Positions 26,004 to 35,369 of a stretch of DNA of 64,000 nt are shown in pieces; position 1 is the stretch's first letter, and each line of letters starts with the position of its first letter. Location of the stretch: NCBI GenBank assembly GCA_016932095.1, contig JAFGDN010000053.1, positions 22,225 through 86,224 of the forward strand, written 5' to 3'. The notes below the pieces were generated by a model. The model saw nothing but the letters and a program-made list of their open reading frames with translations. It was not told the DNA's origin and ran no database searches. The position numbers and the translations under genes are program-made. This DNA is from Sedimentisphaerales bacterium. GTDB taxonomy: Bacteria; Planctomycetota; Phycisphaerae; Sedimentisphaerales; Anaerobacaceae.

Positions 26004-27539
26004 ATGGCATTTGAGCTTTCGATATTTGGTCGGAACGGGAATGGCGAAGCACTGGACGCGGAGTACCTGGAGTGGTTAGTGGATGAGCGATGGCCAGAGA
26101 TACAGACACATTTCGGAAAGCTGTGGGAATATTACGCTAACCTAATAGTGGATTTGCACCGGACAAGCACTCAGACGGTCGAACATAAGGCGGGGGAAAG
26201 CGGGAAGTGCTACGTTCAGGCACAGGAGTATGGATTGCCGGCAAGGATAACAGGAGTGGCGAGATGCGCGGAGGCGGGAGTATTCGGGGGAAGGCCCATC
26301 GGAGACATACAGCGCAAGGAGGTTGTAATCGAGAACGATATATCGTGGCGGATAAACGCGGCGGTGGATTTTTTGTTCGGGAAACCGATAAGCGTGGTGT
26401 CCCGTGCTGCTGATGGTTCGAAACGCGCAGAAATTGACGGGATATTAAAGGCGGTGTTCTCGGCCAACGGCGGAATCGGTTTTTTCCAGGATATGGCGGT
26501 GCTCGGGGGGGTCTATGGCTTTGTCGATTGTATGGTCAGGCCCGGTCGGGAAATCTATGAGCGAATTTCAAAATCATCCACAGACCTCCGTTACGAGGTT
26601 GTGCCTGGATTGGCACAAGCAATCGGGCTGGAGCTGATAGAGGCGCCCCGGGCATTGCCTGTTCTGGATGAAAATGATTACCGCAAAGTAATTTACTACG
26701 TGCAGCATTTTCAGCAGGCGAGAAACCACTTGGCCGGCAGTAAGGGTATATTATGGAGGCTGCTGGGCAAGGGGGCGGACCGGCGACAAGTTATATCAGT
26801 GACGGAGGTTACGTCGGCCCAGGCGTGGCAGAGATATGAAGACAAGGAGCTTGTCGCAGAGGGTGAAAATCCCTGGGGATTTTTACCGGTTGTTCATATT
26901 CAGAACCTGGCACAGCCATTTTATTACGAAGGTCAAAGCGACGTAGAACCGCTTGTGCCGATACAGGATGAACTGAATACGCGGCTTAGCGACAGGGCCA
27001 GCAGGATAACGATGCAATCGTTCAAGATGTACCTGGGCAAGGGTATTGAGGGCTTCGCGGAGAAGCCGGTGTCGCCGGGAGTAATGTGGCATACGGACAA
27101 TCCTGACGCATCAATAGAGGAATTCGGCGGAGACGAAGAAAACCCAAGCGAGAGCCATCATATAACGGAGATTCGAGAGGCGATGGACAAAATCAGCGGA
27201 GTTACGCCGTTAGTAGCGGGGGTAATACGCAGCAAGTTAGGCAACCTGACGAGCGCGGTTGCGCTGAAACTAACGCTGATGGGAATGCTGTCCAAGACGG
27301 AACGCAAGAGATTCACATACGGCGAGGGTTTGAAGGAAATTTCACGGATGGTCCTTGAGATTCTGGACAAGGCAAACATTTACAGGACCAGCGAACAAGA
27401 CAGGGATGTGGAGATAATTTTCCCGAACCCGCTGCCTGAGAACGTAATGGAGAAGTTAGAGGAGGCAAAGGCAAAGAAAGAGCTGGGTGTGCCGGCTGAG
27501 CAGGTGCTCAAGGAACTGGGGTACGGGACGAGTGTTTAG
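26004..27539 (+). CDS. Phage-like portal protein
   Basis: Protein of 511 residues with the pattern of SPP1 gp6-like portals. An N-terminal alpha/beta part contains ENDISWRINAAVDFLFGKP. A central region includes DVEPLVPIQDELNTRLSDRA, typical of portals just before the long tunnel helices, and a helical C-terminal region contains HITEIREAMDKISGVTPLVAG and SAVALKLTLMGML. In tailed phages the dodecameric portal forms the DNA gate of the capsid and docks the terminase, but no terminase gene is found next to it here. The ATG at 26004 follows GAGGG. It is the first gene of the structural cassette. Confidence 0.8.
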   Translation: MAFELSIFGRNGNGEALDAEYLEWLVDERWPEIQTHFGKLWEYYANLIVDLHRTSTQTVEHKAGESGKCYVQAQEYGLPARITGVARCAEAGVFGGRPIGDIQRKEVVIENDISWRINAAVDFLFGKPISVVSRAADGSKRAEIDGILKAVFSANGGIGFFQDMAVLGGVYGFVDCMVRPGREIYERISKSSTDLRYEVVPGLAQAIGLELIEAPRALPVLDENDYRKVIYYVQHFQQARNHLAGSKGILWRLLGKGADRRQVISVTEVTSAQAWQRYEDKELVAEGENPWGFLPVVHIQNLAQPFYYEGQSDVEPLVPIQDELNTRLSDRASRITMQSFKMYLGKGIEGFAEKPVSPGVMWHTDNPDASIEEFGGDEENPSESHHITEIREAMDKISGVTPLVAGVIRSKLGNLTSAVALKLTLMGMLSKTERKRFTYGEGLKEISRMVLEILDKANIYRTSEQDRDVEIIFPNPLPENVMEKLEEAKAKKELGVPAEQVLKELGYGTSV

Positions 27540-27578
27540 TTTCAAGAGTTGAGTTTTGAGTTAAGGAGAAGAGCAAAA

Positions 27579-28103
27579 ATGGACGCGATAGAATCGCAAG
27601 GTGGTTTGTCAGAAGACAAAGAGGGTCAAGAAGAGACAAGCAACGTGAGGATGACGTCGGTCGCGGAATCAGTTCGCTATCACAAGAGGGCGCAGACCGC
27701 GGAAAAGCGAGCGGAAGAGCTCACGGGCGAGCTGGCAGAGGTAAAGGCCGAGGCAGGCCGGCTGGCGAATGAATTGAAGGCAACGCAGACGGAACAGGAG
27801 CTGGCAAGACGATTATCGGCTGAAGGGGCGAGAGATTTAGAGGCGGCGGTGCTGATAGCGAGGGACAGATTATCACGTGACAGCAAGGCGGACGTAAACG
27901 GCGTTGTGGAGCAGTTGAAAAGAGAAAAGGGGTATTTGTTCAGTGAAAGGACAGCGGCAGCAGCCGCAGTAAGAACATCGCCGGCCAAAGAGTCCAGACA
28001 GAGTGGGGCGTCATCGGTTGAGAGGGCGGCAAGAAGGGCCGCAGAGACGGGCAGTAGAACGGATTTGCAGGAGTATATGAGAAAACGGAGAAGCGTTATT
28101 TAA
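27579..28103 (+). CDS. Putative capsid scaffolding protein
   Basis: Protein of 174 residues, acidic at the N-terminus, with a long heptad coiled coil (about residues 35-95: AEKRAEELTGELAEVKAEAG) and a basic C-terminus (EYMRKRRSVI). Small helical, charged proteins encoded between portal and major capsid genes are usually scaffolds, which bind the capsid through a basic C-terminal helix-turn-helix. The call rests mainly on position. AAGGAG lies 12 bases before the ATG at 27579. The preceding gap (27540-27570) contains a TTGAGTTTTGAGTT stutter. Confidence 0.65.
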   Translation: MDAIESQGGLSEDKEGQEETSNVRMTSVAESVRYHKRAQTAEKRAEELTGELAEVKAEAGRLANELKATQTEQELARRLSAEGARDLEAAVLIARDRLSRDSKADVNGVVEQLKREKGYLFSERTAAAAAVRTSPAKESRQSGASSVERAARRAAETGSRTDLQEYMRKRRSVI

Positions 28104-28119
28104 TTTCGGATTGAACGGA

Positions 28120-28137
28120 TTCCCGCTTCCGCGGGAA
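28120..28137. repeat. Perfect short palindrome between scaffold and capsid genes
   Basis: TTCCCGC TTCC GCGGGAA forms a 7-bp stem with a 4-base loop without a T-tract. It resembles dispersed REP-like units and is unlikely to terminate transcription fully. Confidence 0.5.
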
Positions 28138-28159
28138 TGACAAGAAAGGAGAAAAAGAA

Positions 28160-29314
28160 ATGGCATTTACGGGAAAAGCGACATATTCGGCGGGGGCGAC
28201 TTTGCCGGAATTAGCGGAAGACGTATCGGATTTAATCGGGATAATTTCGCCTTATGAGACGCCGTTGCTGGATGCACTAGGCGACCCGATGAGGGAGGCA
28301 ACGAGCACACATCACGAGTGGCTTGAGGATGAATTGCTGCCGAACAAAGACACGATAAACGACCAGTCGATAGCCGACCCCGACGGAGAAACCCAGTTCG
28401 ACGTGGACAACGGCAGCAGGTTCAGAGCGGGCGACCAGATACAGGTGGAGGGCAGCGAGGAGCTGATGCTGGTTACGGACGTGAACGGAAATACGCTGAC
28501 TGTGGCGCGCGGTTACGCAGGCACAACGGCTGAAAATATGGCCGACAATCAGGTGATAAACATACTGGGTAACGCTGCATTAGAAGGCGAGGGCAAACCT
28601 GGTGCGAGATTTACAAATCGCAGCCGATGCGGCAACTACACGCAGATATTCACGGCGACGGTGGAGGTATCGGGGACGGACGTGGCGGCAAGCAAGCTTG
28701 GACTGGCCGACGAGATGGATTACCAGAAGCAGGAACGATTGCGCGAGCTGATTCGTGACCTTGAAAACACGGTTATCAACGGGGGTCTGCCGGTATCCTA
28801 TCAACAGGGCAGCGATACTGCAAGGCGGACATTGAAAGGAGTTGTGCAGCACATACAGACCAACGCATTCCGGACGGGCGACAGTGGCTTTCCGGCGGGC
28901 AACGACCTTGATGAGGCGAAAATTAACTACGTGCTGAGACAAATCTGGTCAAACAGCAGCAGCAAAGTTGACCTGATTGTGGTCGGCGGGCATCAGAAGC
29001 GGAAAATCAACGGATTTGTGTCGAGCAGCAGAAGTTACGCGGCGGGCGATACGAAGTTTACCGACATAGTCAACATTTACGAGAGCGACTTCGGGGTTTG
29101 CCGGATTGTAACAACGCGGTGGCTGCCGCAGGATGTGGTATTGCTGCTGGATTCGTCGAGGATAGCGGTTCTGCCTCTGGCGGGGCGAAGCTTTTACTTC
29201 AAGCCGTTGGCCAGCAGCGGCGACTATGAATGCGGCGAGCTGATAGGCGAGTATACGCTTGAGCTGAAGAACGAGGCGGCACACGGGGTCATTCGTGGGC
29301 TAAGTGTGAGCTAA
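28160..29314 (+). CDS. Major capsid protein, SU10 family (HK97 fold)
   Basis: Protein of 384 residues. The N-terminal pattern (DLIGIISPYETPLLDALGD, then THHEWLEDELLP) is characteristic of the SU10-type major capsid proteins (DUF5309). A beta insertion near residues 75-130 (FRAGDQIQVEGSEELMLVTD) follows, and then a helical/beta core of HK97 type (EMDYQKQERLRELIRDLEN). In phages of this kind it forms the icosahedral shell. The ATG follows AAAGGAG. Position after portal and scaffold confirms the assignment. The capsid gene looks intact, with no frameshift. Confidence 0.85.
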   Translation: MAFTGKATYSAGATLPELAEDVSDLIGIISPYETPLLDALGDPMREATSTHHEWLEDELLPNKDTINDQSIADPDGETQFDVDNGSRFRAGDQIQVEGSEELMLVTDVNGNTLTVARGYAGTTAENMADNQVINILGNAALEGEGKPGARFTNRSRCGNYTQIFTATVEVSGTDVAASKLGLADEMDYQKQERLRELIRDLENTVINGGLPVSYQQGSDTARRTLKGVVQHIQTNAFRTGDSGFPAGNDLDEAKINYVLRQIWSNSSSKVDLIVVGGHQKRKINGFVSSSRSYAAGDTKFTDIVNIYESDFGVCRIVTTRWLPQDVVLLLDSSRIAVLPLAGRSFYFKPLASSGDYECGELIGEYTLELKNEAAHGVIRGLSVS

Positions 29315-29315
29315 A

Positions 29316-29381
29316 GAACAGCGAACAGCAGGCAGCGGACAGCGAACAGATAAAACTGAACGCTGTTCGCTGAACGCTGTC
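29316..29381. repeat. Inverted stutter repeat GAACAGCGAACAG / CTGTTCGCTG
   Basis: CAGCGAACAG (29340-29349) is complementary to CTGTTCGCTG (29363-29372) across a 13-base loop, inside a reiterated GCGAACAG(C) block. It is reminiscent of the other stuttering repeats of this genome and fills the gap after the capsid gene. Confidence 0.6.
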
Positions 29382-29394
29382 AAGGAGGTTAGAA

Positions 29395-30060
29395 ATGGTC
29401 AGGTTATGCAAAGACAGCGATATTTTGAGATATGAGCCAGCGTTAATCGGCGAGCTTCACCCGACAAACCAAGTTTTGGCGACGGGACAAGGCGGCGAGC
29501 TGGCAGGAATGACGTTTGAGGCCAGCGCAGCGGATTTCGTATCGGCGGAGATTGAGCCGGGCAATGTGATTTACCTTAGGTCTGCAGACGGGGTTTTGGA
29601 CGGGATATTCGAGATAGCGGCTGTGGATTCGGCGACGCAGCTTTGCGTGTCGGTTTTGCGAGGGGATTCTGAAAGCGACCCGACAGCCCCGCCTGTGAGC
29701 GGGCCGGTGACAGATATTTTTTACCGGGTAAGCACGCTGCGGCCGCAGATAGAGACGGTGAGCTTGCGGCTGACAGAATATTTCGGGATTAGGCCAGGAC
29801 GAACCGAAAGTGATTATTCAGCCGAGGATATTCTAAATTCGGATGTGATTTGCCGGGTGTGTGCTTATGGTGTGATAGCATCGGCGTACGCAACAATGGA
29901 AAGTAACGCGGGCGAAGAGAGTTTTCGTGAGAAGCAACTGCATTATGAGCAGTTGTTTATGAAAGGAAAAGAAGGTTGCCGGCTGAGTTTGGACGCCAAT
30001 GGCGACAATGTGGCGGACAGCATCAGATTCGGCGGGTGCGGACGGCTGATAAGAGATTAA
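29395..30060 (+). CDS. Head-tail connector-like structural protein (putative)
   Basis: Protein of 221 residues downstream of the capsid gene. The N-terminal half has a beta-rich segment (PGNVIYLRSADGVLDGIFEIAAVDS) and the C-terminal half is helical (SDVICRVCAYGVIASAYATMESNAGEESFREKQLHYEQLF), the kind of helical arrangement found in gp6/adaptor-type head completion proteins. No family is firmly recognised and the role is inferred from gene order. GGAGG lies before the ATG. The C-terminal DANGDNVADSIR segment looks like a calcium-binding loop. Confidence 0.55.
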   Translation: MVRLCKDSDILRYEPALIGELHPTNQVLATGQGGELAGMTFEASAADFVSAEIEPGNVIYLRSADGVLDGIFEIAAVDSATQLCVSVLRGDSESDPTAPPVSGPVTDIFYRVSTLRPQIETVSLRLTEYFGIRPGRTESDYSAEDILNSDVICRVCAYGVIASAYATMESNAGEESFREKQLHYEQLFMKGKEGCRLSLDANGDNVADSIRFGGCGRLIRD

Positions 30061-30092
30061 AAAATTGATAATTGATTATTGTGGTGCGAGGT

Positions 30093-30464
30093 ATGGGCGT
30101 GAATTTAGACGGTTTAGCGTTGTTTGAAAATTGTGTGTCGCAATTTGAGGTTGGCAGTTTTACACGTGAGCATCTGGAGAGGACGGCGGCGGGACTGGAT
30201 GGCGTGATGAGTATCGACCTCGGCGGGCGAGGCAGGAAGATTCGTCAGAAAGGCGAACTGAGGGCCAGAAGCAAAACGGAGCTTAACGACAGGGTCGCGG
30301 TTATTTCGGCGTTTATGGATGGCCAGACGCATACTTTGGCAACATCGGACACAGAGATATTCGAGAACGTGCGTATTGACTCCATAAGCGTCAAAAATGA
30401 GAGAGCAAGCGGAGCGGGAGTAATTGCGGACTATGAGATAGTTTATATGCAATTGACGGTGTAG
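30093..30464 (+). CDS. Small cassette protein, possible tail-completion or structural protein
   Basis: Protein of about 123 residues (from ATG 30093; a TTG at 30072 is possible). The sequence includes EHLERTAAGLDGVMSIDLGGRGRKIRQKGELRA and DGQTHTLATSDTEIFENVRIDSISV, a beta-rich pattern seen in small tail or baseplate proteins such as XkdQ/gp-like components. Not recognised with confidence. It sits between the connector-like gene and the FN3-like gene, all on the plus strand with short gaps. Confidence 0.5.
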   Translation: MGVNLDGLALFENCVSQFEVGSFTREHLERTAAGLDGVMSIDLGGRGRKIRQKGELRARSKTELNDRVAVISAFMDGQTHTLATSDTEIFENVRIDSISVKNERASGAGVIADYEIVYMQLTV

Positions 30465-30466
30465 CG

Positions 30467-31246
30467 ATGGGACGAATCAGCAACGGAATAGACAAAGTTC
30501 AGGTGTTCGAGCTGCCTGCAGGAGTATGGGTTGACGGCGGGATAGTCGCGGGGCAGAGGGTATGTTTGGTGAGGTGGCGGTCGGAGTGGACAGACAAAAT
30601 TCACCAGGTATATGTGAACGGCAAGTTTGCCGGGGCGACGGTTGACGGTCGGCAGAGGCAAATGGTGGTGCAGACGCCGAACTGTTTTGACATAGCGGTA
30701 CGAATCGAAGTGTTTGCCATTGAACCAGAGGAGACGGATAGTGATTTCGGCGATACTCTGGTGCAAGGCGAAGGGGGCAGCAGCCGTGTTAAGCTGAGTT
30801 TATTGCGAAGTCAGCGATTGCCGGCAGGTGCGAGGTTCAGGGTTTACTATGACGGAGGGACCGGCCAGATTGACTATGTAAATCCGATAGGCGAAAAAGC
30901 AGTGTGGGCAAGCCGACAGGATAAGGCGGGTTTAGGTTTAGCGAGATTCGGAGAGGGCGATTTCGGTTACGAGTGGTCAGCAGGAATCGGATTTGGCAGA
31001 GGAAGTTTCGGGGCAGGCGATTTCGGGGTTGACGCCGACGTTATTGAATGGATTAGCCCTGCGCTGGAGGCGGGAGCTTATATGTTTGCCGTAAAGGTTA
31101 TCGACGAGAAAGGAAATGAAAGTGCGGCCAGCGAGACAAATGAAGTAGTTGTAATACCGTCGGCAAGGCCGGCGAAAGAGACGAATTTATTGTCGTTTGA
31201 TGAAGAAACAAATGAGCTTATGCTTGAGATTATTGATGAACAGTAA
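30467..31246 (+). CDS. FN3-like cassette structural protein, paralogue A
   Basis: Protein of 259 residues made of beta domains. The C-terminal part resembles a fibronectin type III domain (RVYYDGGTGQIDYVNPIG ... AYMFAVKVIDEKGNES). In between is a glycine/phenylalanine repeat (GEGDFG, GRGSFG, GAGDFG). The gene at 32863-33552 has a closely similar C-terminal domain (RIYSNAGSGEIDFQQPID ... YQFAVRAADIRGNE), so they are paralogues flanking the beta-helix gene. Likely part of a fibre or tail decoration. The start is 2 bp after the preceding stop. Confidence 0.6.
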   Translation: MGRISNGIDKVQVFELPAGVWVDGGIVAGQRVCLVRWRSEWTDKIHQVYVNGKFAGATVDGRQRQMVVQTPNCFDIAVRIEVFAIEPEETDSDFGDTLVQGEGGSSRVKLSLLRSQRLPAGARFRVYYDGGTGQIDYVNPIGEKAVWASRQDKAGLGLARFGEGDFGYEWSAGIGFGRGSFGAGDFGVDADVIEWISPALEAGAYMFAVKVIDEKGNESAASETNEVVVIPSARPAKETNLLSFDEETNELMLEIIDEQ

Positions 31247-31258
31247 AGGAGCTAAATT

Positions 31259-31699
31259 ATGGCGGAAGTATATCCGAATGACAATGAGCTGTTGAATCTG
31301 CAGACAGACGACGAGACGGGCGTGGAGTATATAGCGACCGGACAGGCGCCTTATTATCTGCAATTTCGCAAACTGTTGTATCGGCTGCTGTTGTCGGCCA
31401 GGCGGGCCAACGACCTGCGGGTTTATGATGAAGGCGGGCTTGATATAGGCGTAAAAAGCGGGAAATTCTGGTGGGGGACCCAGCTTGTCAATTACACGGG
31501 GTCAACCGGCAATACACTGGAAGACGACAAGCCGGGCATTTACTTATACCTGACAAGCGCTGGAGCTCTGGTAACGAATGAATACAGCGGCTTTCCCGAT
31601 ATGGCGACCACGCCGCACGTTCGACTGGCGATAGTAACCACGTCAAATGGGGACATTACGTCAATTGAGGACTGTCGAGTTTTTATGAGAATTGGATAA
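31259..31699 (+). CDS. Cassette protein of unknown function
   Basis: Protein of 146 residues, beta-rich, with GVEYIATGQAPYYLQFRKLLYRLLLSARRAND near the N-terminus. It follows the FN3-like gene with a 12-bp gap and an AAAGGAG ribosome site. No recognised family. A small fibre-associated or baseplate component is plausible because it precedes the beta-helix protein. Confidence 0.5.
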   Translation: MAEVYPNDNELLNLQTDDETGVEYIATGQAPYYLQFRKLLYRLLLSARRANDLRVYDEGGLDIGVKSGKFWWGTQLVNYTGSTGNTLEDDKPGIYLYLTSAGALVTNEYSGFPDMATTPHVRLAIVTTSNGDITSIEDCRVFMRIG

Positions 31700-31744
31700 C
31701 GACAACCAAAAAAGACAAAAAGTAAAAGACAAAAGGAAAAAGAA

Positions 31745-32863
31745 ATGATTTACGTGAACGATTCGAACAGAGTGTGGCACGTGGCCAAGAGCGGCAACGA
31801 CGGCAACAGCGGTCACGCGGGACAATATCCGGTCAATCTGACCAGCGACGCCAAACTGACGATAAGCGCGGCTGTTAGCGCGGCTGCTGACGGCGACACT
31901 ATTATTATCTGGCCGGGCGATTACGCTGAGGCAGTAAACGCGTCGAGCAAAGCGCTACGGATGATCGGGATGCATCGAGGACAAACGCGAATTGTTCCTT
32001 CAAGCGGAACGCCCCTGCAAATAGGCAACGATTCTTATGTTGCAAACCTCAGCGCTGTCGCCTCCAGTGGAACTATCGGCATAAACATACCCAACAAGAC
32101 CAACATTACGATTGAGAATTGCTACGGATACGGCCCAACCGACGGCCTGTATATATCGGCATCGACGCTGAACAATTATAACATCAGGTTGATTAACTGC
32201 ACTTTTGAATCACCCTGGGACGGAGCAAATATGAACGGCGCCACGGGTGTTTTTCTTGAACGCTGTATGTTCAAATGCACCGGCGGTTCACAAGTTTCTC
32301 ACGCCCTGCAATTGCCGGGAAGCGGCGTTTATCACAATTGTATTTTTTGGACGAAAAGTTCCACAGCTTCATCAAATCCTCTTGGAGGAATCGAACTTGG
32401 CAGCGCCGCCGAGATAAGAGCAATTTTTGAGTCCTGCTACATTTATGCAGAGGCAAATGCCAGCAGGACAGGCGATGTCTTCGGCGTAAAAGTCAATCAC
32501 TCCGCCAGTGCAGCAACATTAAACAACTGCAACATTCTCACAATCGGCCCCGGAGCAAGCGGAGGGCCAAAGGACTTGTATCAGACCAACGGTCAAATAA
32601 TTGTAAACGGCAGCAGGTTTTTGACGCAAAGCGGAACGATAATTCAGGATGGTTGCGGCTGGGCAAATGCGGTCAGACAGGAAGCGGCAGCAGTCATCGA
32701 TATGGATGAGGCGTTGCAGAAGGCAATCAAGATGCTCGTTAATAAGGCGGTGCAGGACAAGCTCACTGGCGCGATTCAGTATTATGACGACGACGGACAA
32801 ACGGTGCTACTGACGCATACGCCGAGCGAGAACGAGTCGAGTTTAACAAGGGCGGTGAGCTAA
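31745..32863 (+). CDS. Parallel beta-helix (tailspike-like) protein
   Basis: Protein of 372 residues. The N-terminus (VWHVAKSGNDGNSGHAGQ) is the usual opening of right-handed beta-helix proteins of pectate-lyase type, and the body has repeated rungs: ITIENCYGYGPTDGLYISAS, IRLINCTFESPWDGANM, VFLERCMFKCTGG, ATLNNCNILTIGPG. The C-terminal 50 residues are helical (EALQKAIKMLVNKAVQDK). Similar proteins serve as phage tailspikes or surface polysaccharide-binding proteins. No catalytic residues are clear. Its stop overlaps the next start by one base (32863). Confidence 0.7.
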   Translation: MIYVNDSNRVWHVAKSGNDGNSGHAGQYPVNLTSDAKLTISAAVSAAADGDTIIIWPGDYAEAVNASSKALRMIGMHRGQTRIVPSSGTPLQIGNDSYVANLSAVASSGTIGINIPNKTNITIENCYGYGPTDGLYISASTLNNYNIRLINCTFESPWDGANMNGATGVFLERCMFKCTGGSQVSHALQLPGSGVYHNCIFWTKSSTASSNPLGGIELGSAAEIRAIFESCYIYAEANASRTGDVFGVKVNHSASAATLNNCNILTIGPGASGGPKDLYQTNGQIIVNGSRFLTQSGTIIQDGCGWANAVRQEAAAVIDMDEALQKAIKMLVNKAVQDKLTGAIQYYDDDGQTVLLTHTPSENESSLTRAVS

Positions 32864-33552
32864 TGGATTTGACGTTGCGGAAAGAGGCGTTGTTCGCGGG
32901 ACAGACAGCGAACGGATTCAGGACGGGGACGGCGATGACTCTCGGCTGGTTCTGGATGAAAGTAAATGGCTGTCGATTTGTATATCGTGGCGGGAGTATG
33001 AAGACGATTGATTTCGACAGGGTGTTAGTTGTCGCGGGGCCGGATGAAAACGAGATTGGCCTGCCAAGTTATTTATCACACGAGCCGGGAGAGGTTTATT
33101 ATTACGTCGTTCGATGCGCAAACAAATGTGGGCAAATTGAGCAGACGTTGCAGGCGGCGGTGAAGGCGGCTATAGACAACGACGGTGAACTTCGAGAAGC
33201 AAGGCCAAATGGAGTGTTCGGGCTATTTGGTCGCCAGCGGCAAGATGGGAAGGTTGAGATTGTTTGGTCATACAATCCAATCGAACAGAAAAGCTCTCCA
33301 GCGGAAATGAGGATTTACAGTAACGCAGGGTCGGGCGAGATTGACTTTCAGCAGCCGATAGATTCTGTGCCATATAAAGGGCGAAATTTTTACAGATTCG
33401 AGTCAGAGGCGCTCGGCGATGGTCGGTATCAGTTTGCGGTAAGGGCGGCAGACATAAGAGGCAATGAGCGCGACGATATGAAAAAAATCGAAATCGAGGT
33501 TCAGAACAAAACGGTTGGGGCGATTGAGATTTTGGAAGCACGTGGCTTATGA
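32863..33552 (+). CDS. FN3-like cassette structural protein, paralogue B
   Basis: Protein of 229 residues whose C-terminal half matches paralogue A (30467-31246) in RIYSNAGSGEIDFQQPID and YQFAVRAADIRGNE. The N-terminal half differs. The ATG shares one base with the preceding stop, and its end overlaps the next gene by four bases, so translation is tightly coupled in this stretch. A role next to the beta-helix protein, for example as a tail-fibre adaptor, is inferred. Confidence 0.6.
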   Translation: MDLTLRKEALFAGQTANGFRTGTAMTLGWFWMKVNGCRFVYRGGSMKTIDFDRVLVVAGPDENEIGLPSYLSHEPGEVYYYVVRCANKCGQIEQTLQAAVKAAIDNDGELREARPNGVFGLFGRQRQDGKVEIVWSYNPIEQKSSPAEMRIYSNAGSGEIDFQQPIDSVPYKGRNFYRFESEALGDGRYQFAVRAADIRGNERDDMKKIEIEVQNKTVGAIEILEARGL

Positions 33553-35369
33553 CGAACAGAGTTGACTTTTATCAGGGGCACACAAGCAAACTGACGATTC
33601 CGGCGGGGGCAGCGGTTGTGTTTGTTGAAGGCGGGTTGTGTCCGTATTTAGAGGTTTTGGAAATAGTTCAGGCAGGTTCGTCTGAGTATGGCTCGGCTCG
33701 ATTAAGATACAACCCCGCGGCGGACTCGGGCGGGCAAATTTTAAGCGTCGAGGATATTGAACGCGAGATAGGGATTGATACGCCCGTCAGTATCAAGTGG
33801 ATACACAATAATCTTTACCCGGCGGCAGGCGCTGAAGGAATCGTCATATTTGCAGGACAGGTCGAGCGATTCGACAAGACGCTTGAGGGCGTTGAAATCA
33901 TCGTGAGGGATTATAGCGCGACACTCGAACGGATAACGGTTGTGGGACGACGGGTGCAGGACATCAACGGCAGGGTCGTTTGTCTCGACGTAACAGGGAC
34001 GATATTCAACGAGGCGGGTCAGCCCAACGCTACGAATGAGCTGATTGAATACGAAGGTAAATTGACCCGGCTATTCGCAGCGGACAGCAGAGACGCAAAG
34101 CCGTGGGACTGTGCGGACGTGATTCGATACCTGCTTTGCGAGTATGTGCCGACGGGACAACTAATAATACCCGATGAAAGTCGGCTGCGTGCGATAATGC
34201 AAACACAATCGGTTCGGAACCTCGACGTTACGGGCTTGAGCATACTGGAGGCGACTGAGCGGGTCGGCGAGCAGGCAGGGATTGAATTTAAGTTTGTGCC
34301 GACGAGCGAAGAAAGCGGGCCGCGTCAGGCCATTGTGTTTTATAAAAAGGGAGCGGGCAGACAAGTTGAGCTGAATTTGCAAAAAGCAGGACAGCAAATC
34401 AGCGTCTCAAAGACCAACGTCATCAAGGCATCGAGCAGGGGCGGCTTCTGGCCGGCGACGCACAGGTATATCGGGTTAGGCGACTATAAGGTTTTCGAGG
34501 CGACATTCTATCTTGTCGAAACCTGGCGGCCGGAGCAGGAGAGCGTCGATTACGACCTGTACTCGCCTTCGACGAATCCGAATTTTGTCGAGGTCAAGAA
34601 CGTATTTAGGCGGTTTGCTCTCAATGAGGCGGGTGATTATTCAGACCAGCCGTATGAACAGGGGCCGGCGTATGACTTTTTGCGGATTTTCGGGACGGAC
34701 AAATACGTTCACAGACGAAGGAGATTCTGGCCGGCGTTGTCTCGCGACGCAGAAGGCAAATCGCTCGGATATTTTTTGGAGGTTTCATACGACGAAGGCG
34801 AGCACTGGCGGCTATATATGCACGCCTTCGATATTCTGCTGGATGAGTGCGGAATATGGCTCGCCAGCGACCGATTGGACATTAACACCTGGGTTGCGGC
34901 GATAAAGAGCGTGCTGAAGTTCCGGATAACCGCGTCGGTCGTCAGCGACCAGCGACTGACGTGCTCGTCAGCGGATGGCCCGGTCGGGTCAACTGTGCCG
35001 GTGGTAAATCGGATTATCTCGTTACCCAACAGATTCAAGTTCAGAAAAGTTACCGGTAAAAGTCAATTCAGCAGCGTTGTAAATGACTCAATCGGCAGCC
35101 CCGACGAGGCGGATGATTCGACGGCCCTGTATCAGTTTATCAGGCAGCGGGCGCAGGCAAAAGCGACGGCGATTGAGACGTTTGACATTCAGACGCCTCA
35201 TTTGGCTCTCGGCTTTGAGGTCGGAGACGTCGTAAAAACAAATCCCGACGACAGGGATATATTCTCGACGGGCAGCGACAACAGAAGCACGTCTGTAATC
35301 GAGAAAGTCAGGATGAACTTTGAAAAACAAGCGACCGAACTAAGAGTGGTTCGACGGAGAATGCTATGA
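33549..35369 (+). CDS. Large baseplate/hub-like protein of the cassette
   Basis: Protein of 606 residues, the longest of the cassette. It has several domains: an N-terminal beta domain (YLEVLEIVQAGSSEYGSARLRYNP), a middle part with FAGQVERFDKTLEGVEIIVRDYSATLERITV that resembles hub proteins (gpD/gp27-like), and a C-terminal part (ALGFEVGDVVKTNPDDRD). Proteins with these 'rotation and alignment' segments are typical tail hub or baseplate proteins. Identification to a named family is not possible. Note that no tape-measure gene accompanies it. Confidence 0.55.
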   Translation: MTNRVDFYQGHTSKLTIPAGAAVVFVEGGLCPYLEVLEIVQAGSSEYGSARLRYNPAADSGGQILSVEDIEREIGIDTPVSIKWIHNNLYPAAGAEGIVIFAGQVERFDKTLEGVEIIVRDYSATLERITVVGRRVQDINGRVVCLDVTGTIFNEAGQPNATNELIEYEGKLTRLFAADSRDAKPWDCADVIRYLLCEYVPTGQLIIPDESRLRAIMQTQSVRNLDVTGLSILEATERVGEQAGIEFKFVPTSEESGPRQAIVFYKKGAGRQVELNLQKAGQQISVSKTNVIKASSRGGFWPATHRYIGLGDYKVFEATFYLVETWRPEQESVDYDLYSPSTNPNFVEVKNVFRRFALNEAGDYSDQPYEQGPAYDFLRIFGTDKYVHRRRRFWPALSRDAEGKSLGYFLEVSYDEGEHWRLYMHAFDILLDECGIWLASDRLDINTWVAAIKSVLKFRITASVVSDQRLTCSSADGPVGSTVPVVNRIISLPNRFKFRKVTGKSQFSSVVNDSIGSPDEADDSTALYQFIRQRAQAKATAIETFDIQTPHLALGFEVGDVVKTNPDDRDIFSTGSDNRSTSVIEKVRMNFEKQATELRVVRRRML

